Shown in pieces: positions 8,036 to 19,637 of a stretch of DNA of 39,199 nucleotides. The first letter of the stretch is position 1; each line of letters starts with the position of its first letter. The position numbers were made by a program, and so were the translations under genes. The notes under the pieces were generated by a model. That model saw only the letters and a list, made by a program, of their open reading frames with translations, was not told the DNA's origin and searched no databases. This DNA comes from Bradyrhizobium sp. ORS 375 (lineage in GTDB: Bacteria; Pseudomonadota; Alphaproteobacteria; Rhizobiales; Xanthobacteraceae): positions 1 through 39,199 of the forward strand of contig NZ_CAFI01000058.1 in assembly GCF_000239775.1 (NCBI RefSeq). The letters are read 5' to 3'.

Positions 8036-9217
8036 TCAGAACGTTCGAATGATCCTGAAATCCAGCCCGTCGGCGGCGGCGAGGTGCATGGCCATGCCGG
8101 CGCGGCCCTGGCGGATGGCGACGTCGCCGCGGGCGCCGGAATAGACGATGTTGCGGCCGGCGGCGGCGAGCGGGCGCAGCGCCAGCGAGCCGGCGCGCTC
8201 GGCGGCGGATTTGAGGAAGCGGAGGCCTTCGTAGTTCGACTGGCCGACCGAGCCGACCGGCGGCGCGTGGGCGCCGAACATCGCGGTGTAGCGGGTCATG
8301 AACTCGTCATTGGCCCGGGAGCCGAGGCAGTTGAAATAGCCGGAGGCGGAATACAGATTTTCGGTGTTGTCGGCACCGATGCCGAGCAGCACGGTCTCGT
8401 CGACTGCGCCAGCGAGCCGCAAGGTCGACGCGGCGAGGCCGGACTCGCCGAACGCGCGGTTGAAGGTGATGCTGTCGGTGCCGATCAGCGAGACCAGCAC
8501 GACGTCGGGCTTGGCGGCGCGGATGCGCGCCAGATGCGCCTCGTGATCGTTCTCGCCGACGGGAACGAACTCCTCGCCGACGACCTGGCCGCCGGCCTCG
8601 GTGATGTACGTCTTGGTCTGAAGATGCGACTGCCACGGCCAGACATAGTCGCTGCCGATCAGGTACCAGCGCTTGGCGCCCTTGTTCTCCGCGAGCCAAT
8701 GAATCGCTGGGCGGGTCTGGCTGTGCGGCGTCTCCCCGATCGCCATCACGCCGGGCGTGCGCTCGCCGCCCTCGTAGACCGGTGTGTAGACATAGGGAAT
8801 GCGGCCGCGTGTCAGCCGGCGCAGCGCCAGCCTCACCGCGCTGATATGCGAGCCCATCACGACGTCGATGCCGTCAAAATCGAACGCGTCCCTGGCGCGC
8901 GCCACCACCTCATCCACCGGACCGCCGGAATCGTAGAACGACAACTCGATCTCGCGGCCGAGAATGCCGCCGCGCCGGTTGATCTCGGACACCGCGAGCA
9001 GCGCGCTGTTGGTCGCCGCCGGCCCCCAGATGCCGGGCGAGCCCGAGAAGGTGATGAAATTGCCGATGCGCAGCTTGTCGTGGCGGCCGCGCCGCGCGAA
9101 GCGATCAGGATCGAAGGGGACCGGAGACGGCAGGCCGCTCCGCTGGGGCGGGCTCCTGAACAGCAGGGATGGCGGCAGGCTGAAGCGCCCGGCCGTGACA
9201 GATCCTGTCGAGAGCAC
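8036..9217 (-). CDS. Solute-binding-type protein, urea/amide (AmiC/UrtA-like) group, no signal peptide
   Basis: Type I periplasmic-binding fold (LivK/AmiC/UrtA superfamily). Typical blocks are LRIGNFITFSGSPGIWGPAA, a LAVSEINRRGGILGREIEL segment, YLIGSDYVWPW and NYEGLRFLKSAAERAG. The start is set at a GTG (complement 9215-9217) because AAGGAG lies 5 bases before it. The frame opens further to an ATG at 9283 that has no ribosome binding site. With either start the first 60 residues are Ser/Pro/Arg-rich, without the hydrophobic core of a signal peptide. No permease or ATPase genes are adjacent, and a MarR regulator is divergent. In AmiC the same fold is a cytoplasmic amide sensor, so a sensing rather than transport role is possible. 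That is inference. Confidence 0.8.
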   Translation of the reverse strand: MLSTGSVTAGRFSLPPSLLFRSPPQRSGLPSPVPFDPDRFARRGRHDKLRIGNFITFSGSPGIWGPAATNSALLAVSEINRRGGILGREIELSFYDSGGPVDEVVARARDAFDFDGIDVVMGSHISAVRLALRRLTRGRIPYVYTPVYEGGERTPGVMAIGETPHSQTRPAIHWLAENKGAKRWYLIGSDYVWPWQSHLQTKTYITEAGGQVVGEEFVPVGENDHEAHLARIRAAKPDVVLVSLIGTDSITFNRAFGESGLAASTLRLAGAVDETVLLGIGADNTENLYSASGYFNCLGSRANDEFMTRYTAMFGAHAPPVGSVGQSNYEGLRFLKSAAERAGSLALRPLAAAGRNIVYSGARGDVAIRQGRAGMAMHLAAADGLDFRIIRTF

Positions 9218-9331
9218 ACCCACTCCTTGGCCCGCAACCGAGGTTGGCCCACTCTGGTCGGTCCAGTGTGGGCCGGCGGTCATACGCCGTCAAAATCAGC
9301 ACACGTTCGGCAAATATCCTATTCGAAAATG

Positions 9332-9343
9332 TTGAATGTTCAA
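9332..9343. promoter_or_regulatory. Candidate MarR operator in the divergent spacer
   Basis: The perfect inverted repeat TTGAA-TG-TTCAA lies between the binding-protein gene and the MarR gene and is flanked by ATTC (9321-9324) and GAAT (9344-9347). A TATAGA at 9357-9362 is a possible -10 for the MarR gene, with the palindrome in the -35 area. Position and symmetry fit an autoregulatory MarR site. No binding data are implied. Confidence 0.35.
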
Positions 9344-9418
9344 GAATTGGGATGCATATAGATCGGGCATCAACTGCCGGACATTCATTCAATTCGGGAC
9401 CCCTGAGCGAAGTTTACC

Positions 9419-9862
9419 GTGGCCAAACCGCCAAATCCAAATACACCTCTCACCGAACATCTCGCCTATCTGCTCGCGCAGGCCAACCGGGAGATCAACC
9501 GGCAGCTGGAATCGCGCCTGAGCACGGAAGGCGTGCCCGTCGAGCAATGGCGCATTCTCAAGGTGCTGTCGGACGGCGAGGGGCATTCGATGGGCGATCT
9601 CGCCGAGGCCGTGCTGCTGAACCATCCGACCCTGACCAAGATGATCGACCGCATGGTGTCGGATTCCCTGGTCTACCGCCGCCAGGACGCACACGACCGC
9701 CGCAAGGTGCTGATGTTCATCAGCGACCGCGGCAAGGCGCTGTGCAAGCGGCTGAACTCGCTGGCGGCCAGCCAGGAGGCGCACATTCTGGAGAACTACG
9801 GCGACAAGGCGACGGGTGAGCTGAAGCGGCTGCTGGAAAACCTGATCGACGCGGCGAGCTGA
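9419..9862 (+). CDS. MarR-family transcriptional regulator
   Basis: A 147-aa winged-helix regulator starting at a GTG (9419). The helix-turn-helix and wing region reads MGDLAEAVLLNHPTLTKMIDRMVSDSLVYRRQDAHDRRKVLMFIS at about residues 58-102, the typical MarR recognition helix followed by the DxRxxx wing. Terminal helices (residues 10-35 and 110-145) would form the dimer interface. It is divergent from the binding-type protein with about 200 bp between, suggesting it controls that gene and itself. The ligand is unknown. Family call is firm, target is inference. Confidence 0.9.
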   Translation: MAKPPNPNTPLTEHLAYLLAQANREINRQLESRLSTEGVPVEQWRILKVLSDGEGHSMGDLAEAVLLNHPTLTKMIDRMVSDSLVYRRQDAHDRRKVLMFISDRGKALCKRLNSLAASQEAHILENYGDKATGELKRLLENLIDAAS

Positions 9863-9912
9863 GGCGCGCGGCGCTACGGCGCAGCAGACGATCAGGGCCG
9901 AACGCTATCCTC

Positions 9913-10024
9913 CGTCATTGCGAGCCAACGGGTGCGCGCGAAGCGCGGCCCGATGACAGGCTCCGCGAAGCAATCCAGAGTCCCGCCCACCACCCTGGAT
10001 TGCTTCGCTGCGCTCGCAATGACG
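9913..10024. repeat. Inverted repeat of the CGTCATTGCGAG family
   Basis: Begins CGTCATTGCGAG and ends CTCGCAATGACG, with GAAGCAATCCAG and CTGGATTGCTTCGC inside. The left arm is interrupted by about 35 extra bases (9926-9960) relative to the clean copy at 28187. The spacer from 10025 to the next gene at 10246 shows no other feature beyond a GGGAGG ribosome binding site. Confidence 0.75.
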
Positions 10025-10245
10025 CGGAGATCGGAGCGGTCTTCGCGCCGCATCATGACGACTTGACCGCGCCTCGCCCCTCGCCTGCGGCAAATCGGTC
10101 GGCTGGTCCGGCAACGCCGGGATAGACGCAAGACGAATCCTCCCGCATCCTGTCCGCTCGCGATCGCGACGAACGGGCCGCAGAGCCCGCGCGCGATCAC
10201 CGGCCGCATTGGCCGGACGAGGACACGACACAGGGAGGACACGCC

Positions 10246-12156
10246 ATGACGGGCATTCATCTGCTCGATCGCGCCATCGGCAGCGATTATCCGACATTTG
10301 CCAGCACGGCTGACATTCGCGCCTTCGAGAAAGTGCCGTACGGCGAACGCATTGCCGCGCAGAGCACGTATGAGGCGTTGAAGTGCGGAGCCTCGGCCAA
10401 CCCGGATACGCCGGCGATCCAGTTTCTGCAGAATGCCGACCCAGGCGATACGCCTGTGACCATCACTTATCGCGACTTCATCGCCAGGGTCACGCAGGCG
10501 GCCAACATGTTTCATGCGCTCGGCGTCGGCCCCGACGACGTCGTCAGCTTCATGCTGCCGCTGGTGCCGGAGGCGTTCATCACGCTGTTCGGCGCCGAGG
10601 CCGCGGGCATCGCCAATCCCGTCAATCCGCTGCTGGAGCCGCACCAGATCGCCGAGATCCTCGATGCCGCCAAGACCAAGGTGCTGGTGGCACTCGGCCC
10701 CCTGCCCGGCACCGACATCTGGCAGAAGGTCGAAAAGGTGCGCGGCGGCCTCAAGCACCTCAAGGCGATCGTGCAGGTCTATGGCGGTGGCGGCGATCCG
10801 GCCAACGGCATTCATGCCTTCAACGACCTGATCAAGCCGCAGCCGGGCGATCACCTCGTCAGCGGCCGGCACATCAAGGCCAGCGACACCGCGGCCTATT
10901 TCCACACCGGCGGCACCACCGGGACGCCGAAGCTGGTGCGGCACAGCCACGGCAATCAGGTCTACCAGGCCTGGGGCGTCAACCTGCTGCTGAAGGCGAA
11001 GCCCGGGGCGACGCTGCTGTTCGGCATGCCGCTGTTTCACGTCGGCGGCTCGCTGACGCAGGCGCTGCAGACGCTCTCCGCCGGCGGCAGCCTCGTGGTG
11101 CTGTCGGGTGCCGGCTGGCGCAATCCGAATGCGGTGCGCAACATCTGGGGTCTGGTGGAGCGGTTCAAGCCGCAGACGCTGTCCAGCGTGCCGACGGTGC
11201 TGGCTGCGACGCTGGCGGTGCCCCAGGGCAACGCCGACATCTCCTGCCTGCGCTATGCCGCCGGCGGCGGCTCGGCCATCCCGGTTGCGGTGGGCCAGGC
11301 CATCCAGGACAAGCTCAAGCTGCCCGTGCTCGAAGTCTACGGCATGACCGAGACGGCGAGCGTGCACACCATGGCCTATCCCGACCAGCCGATCCGGCTC
11401 GGCTCGGTCGGCCTGCCCCTGCCCTACGCCAAGGTGCGCATCGTCAAGCTCGACGGCGACGGCCGCTATGAGCGCGACTGCGCGGCGGACGAGATCGGGG
11501 TCGTCATCATGGCCGGGCCAGGCGTGTTCTCCGGCTATCTCGACGATGCCCACAACAAGGGCGCGTTTATCGACGGCCATTGGGTGAACTCGGGGGATCT
11601 CGGCCGGCTCGATGCCGACGGCTTTCTCTGGATCACCGGCCGCGCCAAGGACCTCGTCATCCGCGGCGGCCACAACATCGACCCGGCGCCGATCGAGGAG
11701 ATCCTGTTCCAGCATCCGGCCGTCGGCTTCGCGGCCGTGGTCGGCCAGCCCGACGCCTACGCCGGCGAGCTGCCGATCGGCTACGTCCAGCTCAAGCCGG
11801 GCGCCTCCGTGCAGCCGGGCGAGCTGGAGGACTGGGTGCGCGCGCGCACGCCGGAGCGCGCCGCGGTGCCGGTGCAGATCATCCCGATCGATCCCATGCC
11901 GGTGACCGGCGTCGGCAAGGTGTTCAAGCCGCAGCTGCGCTGGGACGCCGCGACGCGCGTGTTCACCAAGGTGCTGTCGCAACTCACCGACCGCGGCATC
12001 GACTGCAGCGTCAAGGTCGACGCCCATGGCAGCCACGGCAGCCTCGCCACGGTGACCTTGCGGAATGTGCCCGCGGAGCAACGCGAGGCGATCGCAAACG
12101 AGGTGCACACGCTGCTGGCGCCGTTCGTGATCCGGCATGAGGTGGTGATGGGGTGA
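10246..12156 (+). CDS. Acyl-CoA synthetase (AMP-forming)
   Basis: A 636-aa ANL-superfamily enzyme that activates a carboxylic acid via an acyl-adenylate and transfers it to CoA. GGGAGG precedes the ATG. The phosphate-binding loop is TGGTTGTPK (221-229), the adenine/acyl motif is YGMTET (near 365), the ATP-ribose Asp is in SGDLGRLDADGFLWITGR and the hinge is KDLVIRGGHNIDP. The C-terminal catalytic Lys is in VTGVGKVFKP (near 560). About 70 residues past the normal end (VDAHGSHGSLATVTLRNV onward) form an extra small domain. The substrate cannot be read; chain length is unassigned. No beta-oxidation genes adjoin it. It is convergent with the glycerophosphodiesterase. Confidence 0.9.
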   Translation: MTGIHLLDRAIGSDYPTFASTADIRAFEKVPYGERIAAQSTYEALKCGASANPDTPAIQFLQNADPGDTPVTITYRDFIARVTQAANMFHALGVGPDDVVSFMLPLVPEAFITLFGAEAAGIANPVNPLLEPHQIAEILDAAKTKVLVALGPLPGTDIWQKVEKVRGGLKHLKAIVQVYGGGGDPANGIHAFNDLIKPQPGDHLVSGRHIKASDTAAYFHTGGTTGTPKLVRHSHGNQVYQAWGVNLLLKAKPGATLLFGMPLFHVGGSLTQALQTLSAGGSLVVLSGAGWRNPNAVRNIWGLVERFKPQTLSSVPTVLAATLAVPQGNADISCLRYAAGGGSAIPVAVGQAIQDKLKLPVLEVYGMTETASVHTMAYPDQPIRLGSVGLPLPYAKVRIVKLDGDGRYERDCAADEIGVVIMAGPGVFSGYLDDAHNKGAFIDGHWVNSGDLGRLDADGFLWITGRAKDLVIRGGHNIDPAPIEEILFQHPAVGFAAVVGQPDAYAGELPIGYVQLKPGASVQPGELEDWVRARTPERAAVPVQIIPIDPMPVTGVGKVFKPQLRWDAATRVFTKVLSQLTDRGIDCSVKVDAHGSHGSLATVTLRNVPAEQREAIANEVHTLLAPFVIRHEVVMG

Positions 12157-12280
12157 GCACACACGAGCCATGAGCGCTTCGTGGCAGAGCGTGGCACCCC
12201 AAGCTCCGGGCGTCCGGTGTCATCTCGCGCGTCTGATGTCGAAATTTGGGTTGGATGGGCTGCAAGATCATTGACCAACA

Positions 12281-13306
12281 TCATTTCGACGGGGCGGTCT
12301 GTTTGGGGTGCAGCTTCAGCATACCCTCCAGCTTCACCACGCCTTTTTGCATGGCCACGAAGCGCAGCAGGGCCGGCTGGTCGGAGATGATGCCGTCGAC
12401 GCTCATGTCGATGAGCCGCGCCATGTCTTCCGGCTTGTTGACGGTCCAGACCACGACCTGAAGCCCGAGCCCATGCGCCTCGCTGATCAGCTCAGGCGTC
12501 ACCTCGGTGAAATAGGGTGACCACACCTTGCCGCCAGCGGCGTGGATCGCGCGTGGCAGCGAGCCACCATGATCGGCGGGGTTGAAGCCGGCCGTCCAGC
12601 GCGTCGCCTCGGTCAGCGACACCGTCGGCGTCTTGCCACCGACCCTGGACAAATAGACCGTGGGAATCTGTGGCGCGCGCTGCTGCACGAGTTGCAGGGT
12701 GCGCCAGTCGAACGACTGGATCATGACCCGGTCGGCGAAGTGCTCGGCCGCGATCAGATCGAGCAGCAGGCTCACGAACCGCTCCGGGTCCGGCGCTTCA
12801 TTGGGGAACGCGGGATCGAGCTTGGTTTCGATGTTGAGCCGCACCTGGTCTTTGCCGGAGCGCCTGACGAGATCGATCACCTGCTTCAACGTCGGAATTC
12901 GGGGTGACGGAAAGAACTCGCCAGTGAGCACCTTTTGCTCCGGAAATTGCTTGGCATAGTCGCTATCCGGCCGGATCTGGCCGACATCGTAGGACTGCAC
13001 TTCGGACAGCTGCAAATCGATCAGCAGCGGGCCGGGCGGCGCGACGTAGTTGCCGGAAGCATCGCGGGCGAGATCGGGATTGAGCCGCCGCTCATGCGAG
13101 ACCACCAGCACGCCGTCGCGGGTGACGCCAACGTCGAGCTCGAGCGTGTCGACGCGAAGCGCCAGCGCGGCCGTGAAGGCCTGCAGCGTGTTCTCCGGAT
13201 ACAGCGCGCGGCCGCCGCGATGCGCCTCGATATCGAGGGCCACAGCCGGACTGCCGAGGCCCGCGAGCAGCAGCGCCACGCAGAGGGAGACAGATCGATG
13301 TCGCAT
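12281..13306 (-). CDS. Exported glycerophosphodiester phosphodiesterase
   Basis: A 341-aa GlpQ-type enzyme that hydrolyses glycerophosphodiesters to glycerol-3-phosphate and an alcohol. The signal peptide spans residues 1-23 (AVA then LDIEAHRGG), so it acts in the periplasm. The catalytic set is intact: H29-R30 in EAHRGG, PENT at 37-40, E56 and D58 in LELDVG, and H71 in VVSHE. Later strands of the TIM barrel read LNIETK, MIQSFDW, VVWTVNKPEDM and VDGIISDQP. A GlpQ-type insertion lies between barrel strands. No glp transporter genes are near. It is divergent from the flavin monooxygenase. Confidence 0.92.
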   Translation of the reverse strand: MRHRSVSLCVALLLAGLGSPAVALDIEAHRGGRALYPENTLQAFTAALALRVDTLELDVGVTRDGVLVVSHERRLNPDLARDASGNYVAPPGPLLIDLQLSEVQSYDVGQIRPDSDYAKQFPEQKVLTGEFFPSPRIPTLKQVIDLVRRSGKDQVRLNIETKLDPAFPNEAPDPERFVSLLLDLIAAEHFADRVMIQSFDWRTLQLVQQRAPQIPTVYLSRVGGKTPTVSLTEATRWTAGFNPADHGGSLPRAIHAAGGKVWSPYFTEVTPELISEAHGLGLQVVVWTVNKPEDMARLIDMSVDGIISDQPALLRFVAMQKGVVKLEGMLKLHPKQTAPSK

Positions 13307-13385
13307 GGCACCAGCCTACCATGGGACGGCGGATTGCCCATTCCTCTTGTCTCCACTGGCCTTCTGAACTAGGCCTTTTCCATCA

Positions 13386-13406
13386 GACCGGCAGCGAATG
13401 CCGGTC
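13386..13406. promoter_or_regulatory. Perfect hairpin in the divergent spacer
   Basis: GACCGGCA, loop GCGAA, TGCCGGTC. It lies between the divergent phosphodiesterase and monooxygenase genes, about 105 bases before the monooxygenase start, with no T-run on either side. It could be an operator or a 5' leader hairpin; the role is unassigned. Confidence 0.3.
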
Positions 13407-13511
13407 GTGGATCGAGGGGAGGCGATCCGCGCGCGCTGCATACCGCGTCCGCATCCCCTTGGTCTTTCTTCGAATCTTGTTCCCCGAGTTCACGCGCGAC
13501 GGACCATGCCC

Positions 13512-14810
13512 ATGACCGACCTTCCTGTGATCATTGCCGGCGGCGGCATTGGCGGCCTCGCGACGGCGCTGACCCTGCAGCAGATCGGCGTGCCCTGCCT
13601 GGTCTATGAGAGCGTGCGCGAGATGCGCCCGCTGGGCGTCGGCATCAATCTGCAGCCCAACGCGGTGCGCGAGCTGTACGACCTCGGCATCGGGCCTGAT
13701 GATCTCGACCAGGTCGGCGTGCCCGCGCAGGAATGGGCGCTGGTCGGGCTCAACGGCAACGACATCTATTCCGAGCCGCGCGGGCTTGGAGCCGGCTACA
13801 ACTGGCCGCAATATGCCGTGCATCGCGGCAAGCTGCACATGCTGCTGTACAGCCGGCTGGTGCAGCGTGCAGGCGCACAGACTGTGCGGCTCGGCAGTCG
13901 CGTGAGCGGTTATGAGAAGAACGCGGACGGCACGGTGACGGCCTGCATCGAGCATGCCGATGGCTCGCGCTCCGAGCAGCGCGGGCGGCTCCTGATCGGG
14001 GCCGACGGCATCCACTCGGCGGTGCGCGCGCAGATGCATCCGTCGCAACCCCCGATCCACTGGGGCGGCGCCGTGATGTGGCGCGGCGTCACCTGGGCGA
14101 AGCCGATGCGGACGGGATCATCCTTCGTCGGTCTTGGTACCCACCGCCACCGCGTCGTCGTCTATCCGATCTCGCATCCCGATCCCAAGACCGGCCTGGC
14201 GCTGATCAACTGGATCGCCGAGGTGACGATGGACAACACCGAGGGCTGGAAGCAGACCGGCTGGTTCCGCCAGGTGCCGACAGCTGAGTTCGCGCATCAT
14301 TTCGCCGGCTGGACCTATGACTGGCTCGACGTCCCCGCTTTGATCGCCGGTGCCGACGGCGCCTATGAGAACCCGATGATCGACCGCGATCCGGTCTCGA
14401 CCTGGGTCGACGGCCCGGTCGCGCTGATGGGCGACGCCGCGCATGCGATGTATCCGACCGGCTCGAACGGCGCGAGCCAGGCGATCGTCGATGCCCGCGT
14501 GCTCGGCACGTGCCTGCTCGCGCACGGCGTGACACCGGCCGCGCTCGCCGCCTATGACGAGAAACTGTGCGGCCCGATTTCGGCTGTCATCCTGCGCAAC
14601 CGCGGCGCCGGCCCGTTCGGCCTGCTCAATCTGGTCGACGAGCGCTGCGGCGGCACCTTCACGAACATCGACGAAGTGATCCCGCCGGCCGAGCGCGACG
14701 CCTTCATGGCGGGATACAAGAAGGCCGCGGGCTTTGCGATCGAGCAGCTGAACACAGCGCCGCGGACGATCCCGGAAGGGGCGCGCATCGACAGCATGGC
14801 CGCGATCTGA
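13512..14810 (+). CDS. FAD-dependent monooxygenase, PhzS-like
   Basis: A 432-aa class A flavoprotein hydroxylase. Two ATGs are available (13506 and 13512); the second has GACGGA 8 bases upstream. The FAD Rossmann motif GGGIGG is near residue 10, the DG motif is GADGIHSAVRAQMHP (near 160) and the GD motif is GDAAHAMYPTGSNGASQAI (near 310). The blocks RPLGVGINLQPNAV, a SEPRG...YAVHRGKLHMLL stretch, MWRGVTW and NPMIDRDP closely resemble PhzS, the phenazine-1-carboxylate-pathway hydroxylase, as I remember it. No phenazine or other aromatic pathway gene is nearby, so the real substrate is unknown. Subfamily placement is from memory and should be tested. Confidence 0.85.
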   Translation: MTDLPVIIAGGGIGGLATALTLQQIGVPCLVYESVREMRPLGVGINLQPNAVRELYDLGIGPDDLDQVGVPAQEWALVGLNGNDIYSEPRGLGAGYNWPQYAVHRGKLHMLLYSRLVQRAGAQTVRLGSRVSGYEKNADGTVTACIEHADGSRSEQRGRLLIGADGIHSAVRAQMHPSQPPIHWGGAVMWRGVTWAKPMRTGSSFVGLGTHRHRVVVYPISHPDPKTGLALINWIAEVTMDNTEGWKQTGWFRQVPTAEFAHHFAGWTYDWLDVPALIAGADGAYENPMIDRDPVSTWVDGPVALMGDAAHAMYPTGSNGASQAIVDARVLGTCLLAHGVTPAALAAYDEKLCGPISAVILRNRGAGPFGLLNLVDERCGGTFTNIDEVIPPAERDAFMAGYKKAAGFAIEQLNTAPRTIPEGARIDSMAAI

Positions 14811-14880
14811 GCCCCTTTCGGCGGCGTGATCTGAACCGGTGTAGACGAGCCAGTCGCCCAACAGGCCTCCGGGGACCGCC

Positions 14881-16035
14881 ATGCTCCGACGATTAAGCCG
14901 ATTGTCCCTGGTCCTCGCATTCTTGCTGCTGTCGGACCAGGCCGGCCTCGCTGCAGGCTGCAGCGACACGGCGGCAACGTCTCGGCTCGTCGGCCCGATG
15001 ATCATGGCCGGCTTCTTTGGGACCAGGACGTCGGATCCTGGATTTCAGCAGGTCATGTCCGATCTCGAGGAGGGGCTGAGCGGCGGGGTCGTCATTCTCG
15101 GCCGCAATGTCGGAACGCGAGATGATCTCGTCGGGATGATCGATCGGATCCGGTCCTGCAAATGCGCGGCCCCTCCCTTCATCGCCATCGACGATGAAGG
15201 CGGCACGGTGGAGCGGCTCGGACCCAACATCGGCCTTGCTGCGACGCCTTCGGCGGCGGAGATCGCCCGCGGCTCCGTCGCGGCGGCGCGCACGTCTTAT
15301 GCAGCGCTCGCGGCGAAGCTCGCAGCGCTGCACATCAACATGAACCTCGCGCCGGTGGTCGACCTCAACACCAATCCCGCGAACCCGATCATCGGCCAGC
15401 GGCAACGCAGCTATGGCAACGAGCCCGACACCGTCGTGCGCTATGCGGCGGCCTTCATCCAGGCGCACCGCAAGCAGGGCATTTTGACGGTGCTGAAGCA
15501 TTTCCCGGGTCATGGATCGTCCACCGCCGACAGCCACGCCGGCATCGCCGACGTCACCACGACCTGGTCACCGGCGGAATTGAAGCCGTACAGCCGCCTG
15601 ATGCGGCGGGGGCTGGCCGACGCGATCATGGTCGGACATCTCGCTCATGAACGTCGGTGGGGCGGCGTCGCCACCCAGAACAGCGGGCATGCGATCGATC
15701 GGCTCCTGCGCCGTGAGCTCGGCTATGACGGCGTGGTCATGACCGATGATCTCGCCATGAAGGCCATTCTCGACGCCAAGCCGCCGGCCACCGCCGCCGT
15801 CGACGCGGTCAAGGCAGGCGCTGACATCATCATGTTCACGAAGTTGAGCGAAGACGACCAGACATCCGATGTCGGCCGCGAGATCAACGGCGCGCTGACC
15901 GCAGCCGTCTGCTCTGGTGAGCTCAAGGCCGGCGCACTGCAACGTTCCGTCGCGCGGATTCAAAAGTGGAGGTCGGGCTGGGCGCAGAACGGCCACAAGA
16001 AGGTGCAGCGCCGCGCAGACGCTATGTGGCGCTGA
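14881..16035 (+). CDS. Exported GH3 glycosidase, NagZ-like beta-N-acetylhexosaminidase
   Basis: A 384-aa glycoside hydrolase family 3 protein. The N-terminus is a signal peptide (about 1-25), ending LAAGC, which is a weak lipoprotein signal. The active-site loop KHFPGHGSSTADSHAG carries the Asp-His pair typical of NagZ, and the nucleophile Asp is in GVVMTDDLAMKA. Other GH3 landmarks are FIAIDDEGGTVERLG and LAPVVDLN. Classical NagZ is cytoplasmic and trims GlcNAc-anhydroMurNAc during peptidoglycan recycling. An exported version would act on periplasmic muropeptides or other GlcNAc glycans. The C-terminal basic tail (GHKKVQRRADAMWR) is unusual. It is 70 bases downstream of the monooxygenase with no functional link evident. 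Confidence 0.88.
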   Translation: MLRRLSRLSLVLAFLLLSDQAGLAAGCSDTAATSRLVGPMIMAGFFGTRTSDPGFQQVMSDLEEGLSGGVVILGRNVGTRDDLVGMIDRIRSCKCAAPPFIAIDDEGGTVERLGPNIGLAATPSAAEIARGSVAAARTSYAALAAKLAALHINMNLAPVVDLNTNPANPIIGQRQRSYGNEPDTVVRYAAAFIQAHRKQGILTVLKHFPGHGSSTADSHAGIADVTTTWSPAELKPYSRLMRRGLADAIMVGHLAHERRWGGVATQNSGHAIDRLLRRELGYDGVVMTDDLAMKAILDAKPPATAAVDAVKAGADIIMFTKLSEDDQTSDVGREINGALTAAVCSGELKAGALQRSVARIQKWRSGWAQNGHKKVQRRADAMWR

Positions 16036-16104
16036 CCTCCCGCCCCCTAGTCCCAGCGGGAATGAGGCGAGATGCTGGAGCGATCAGCGTGCCTCACCAT
16101 GGGG

Positions 16105-16146
16105 ACCGGTGGTTCTGGATCCCGGCATTCGCCGGGACGACAGCGG
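16105..16146. repeat. GTCCC-type palindrome, single copy, reverse orientation
   Basis: Core ATCCCGGCATTCGCCGGGAC at 16119-16138 with the flanks GGTTCTGG and GACAGCGG. Same skeleton as the other GTCCC/GGGAC elements in this window. Confidence 0.7.
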
Positions 16147-16233
16147 AGTGTGCCGAGATCTCAGCCAACGAACGCTATCGTCATGCGTTCGGAGATGATC
16201 CGTGGAGGGTGTGCCGCGATCGCGCCAAGCAAA

Positions 16234-16365
16234 TGGTGTCGTCCCCGCGAACGCGGGGACCCGTAACCACCAGCGGATGTGAGGAGGCAAGCTGGAGCGA
16301 CCAGCCAGCCTCCTCATGTCATCCTGTGGCTATGGGTCCCTGCGTTCGCAGGGACGACAGCGGTG
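16234..16365. repeat. Inverted pair of GTCCC-type palindromes
   Basis: Forward copy with core GTCCCCGCGAACGCGGGGAC (16241-16260), followed by CCGTAACCACC. Reverse copy with core GTCCCTGCGTTCGCAGGGAC (16336-16355), preceded by TGTGGCTATGG. The two face each other across about 55 bases. Part of the 458-bp spacer between the glycosidase and secA, which is otherwise made of repeats. Confidence 0.8.
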
Positions 16366-16393
16366 GTCTTTGGGGCGCACCTCTATCAACCGC

Positions 16394-16468
16394 GCCATTG
16401 CGAGCGCAGCGAAGCAATCCAGAGTCGTTGGCTGGACTCTGGATTGCTTCGCTTACGCTCGCAATGAC
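16394..16468. repeat. Inverted repeat of the CGTCATTGCGAG family
   Basis: The left arm GCCATTGCGAGCGCAGCGAA runs into GCAATCCAGAGTC. The right arm GACTCTGGATTGCTTCGC runs to CTCGCAATGACG. It lies 26 bases after the end of secA, where it could act as a bidirectional terminator between the two convergent genes. Confidence 0.8.
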
Positions 16469-16493
16469 GATGGAGAGACTACCGGACCCGCGC

Positions 16494-19346
<2,853 letters not shown>

Positions 19347-19556
19347 TGCTGAAATCCTGCCTCTGTGGGTCTGCGTAGCAGCCGTAACTCATGGTTTGGG
19401 TTTGCTGTTCCCGGCGTGATGCACCGCAGCACCCGCGCCAGGCTCGAACGTCGGCGCCTTGAGGCGGCCGTCAGATGAGTGGGAGACGAGCAAACCAGGG
19501 TTCAACGGCCAAAAACGCAGCAAAATAAGCGCTATCGCCCTTGAAGCGATCGGGGA

Positions 19557-19585
19557 GAGATATGGCTGGGGGGGAACGTTGTCAA
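19557..19585 (-). promoter_or_regulatory. Candidate secA promoter
   Basis: On the minus strand, TTGACA (complement of 19580-19585) is followed after 17 bases by TATCTC (complement of 19557-19562). It would start transcription about 200 bases before the secA ATG. The -35 is perfect, the -10 only fair. The rest of the 392-bp spacer (19347-19738) shows no gene. Confidence 0.4.
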
Positions 19586-19637
19586 CGGCGCCCGACACGG
19601 GGACTTCGCCCGCGAACCTGTCGCCGATTTCACGAAA

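Noticed and set aside
9892-12171. 759-codon minus-strand frame across the acyl-CoA synthetase
   Set aside because: Composition is that of an antisense shadow (runs of R, D, H, A), while the plus strand has all ANL motifs.
16105-16468. Cluster of short repeats considered as a CRISPR array
   Set aside because: The repeats are palindromic, of two unrelated families and in alternating orientation, with no uniform spacers and no cas genes.
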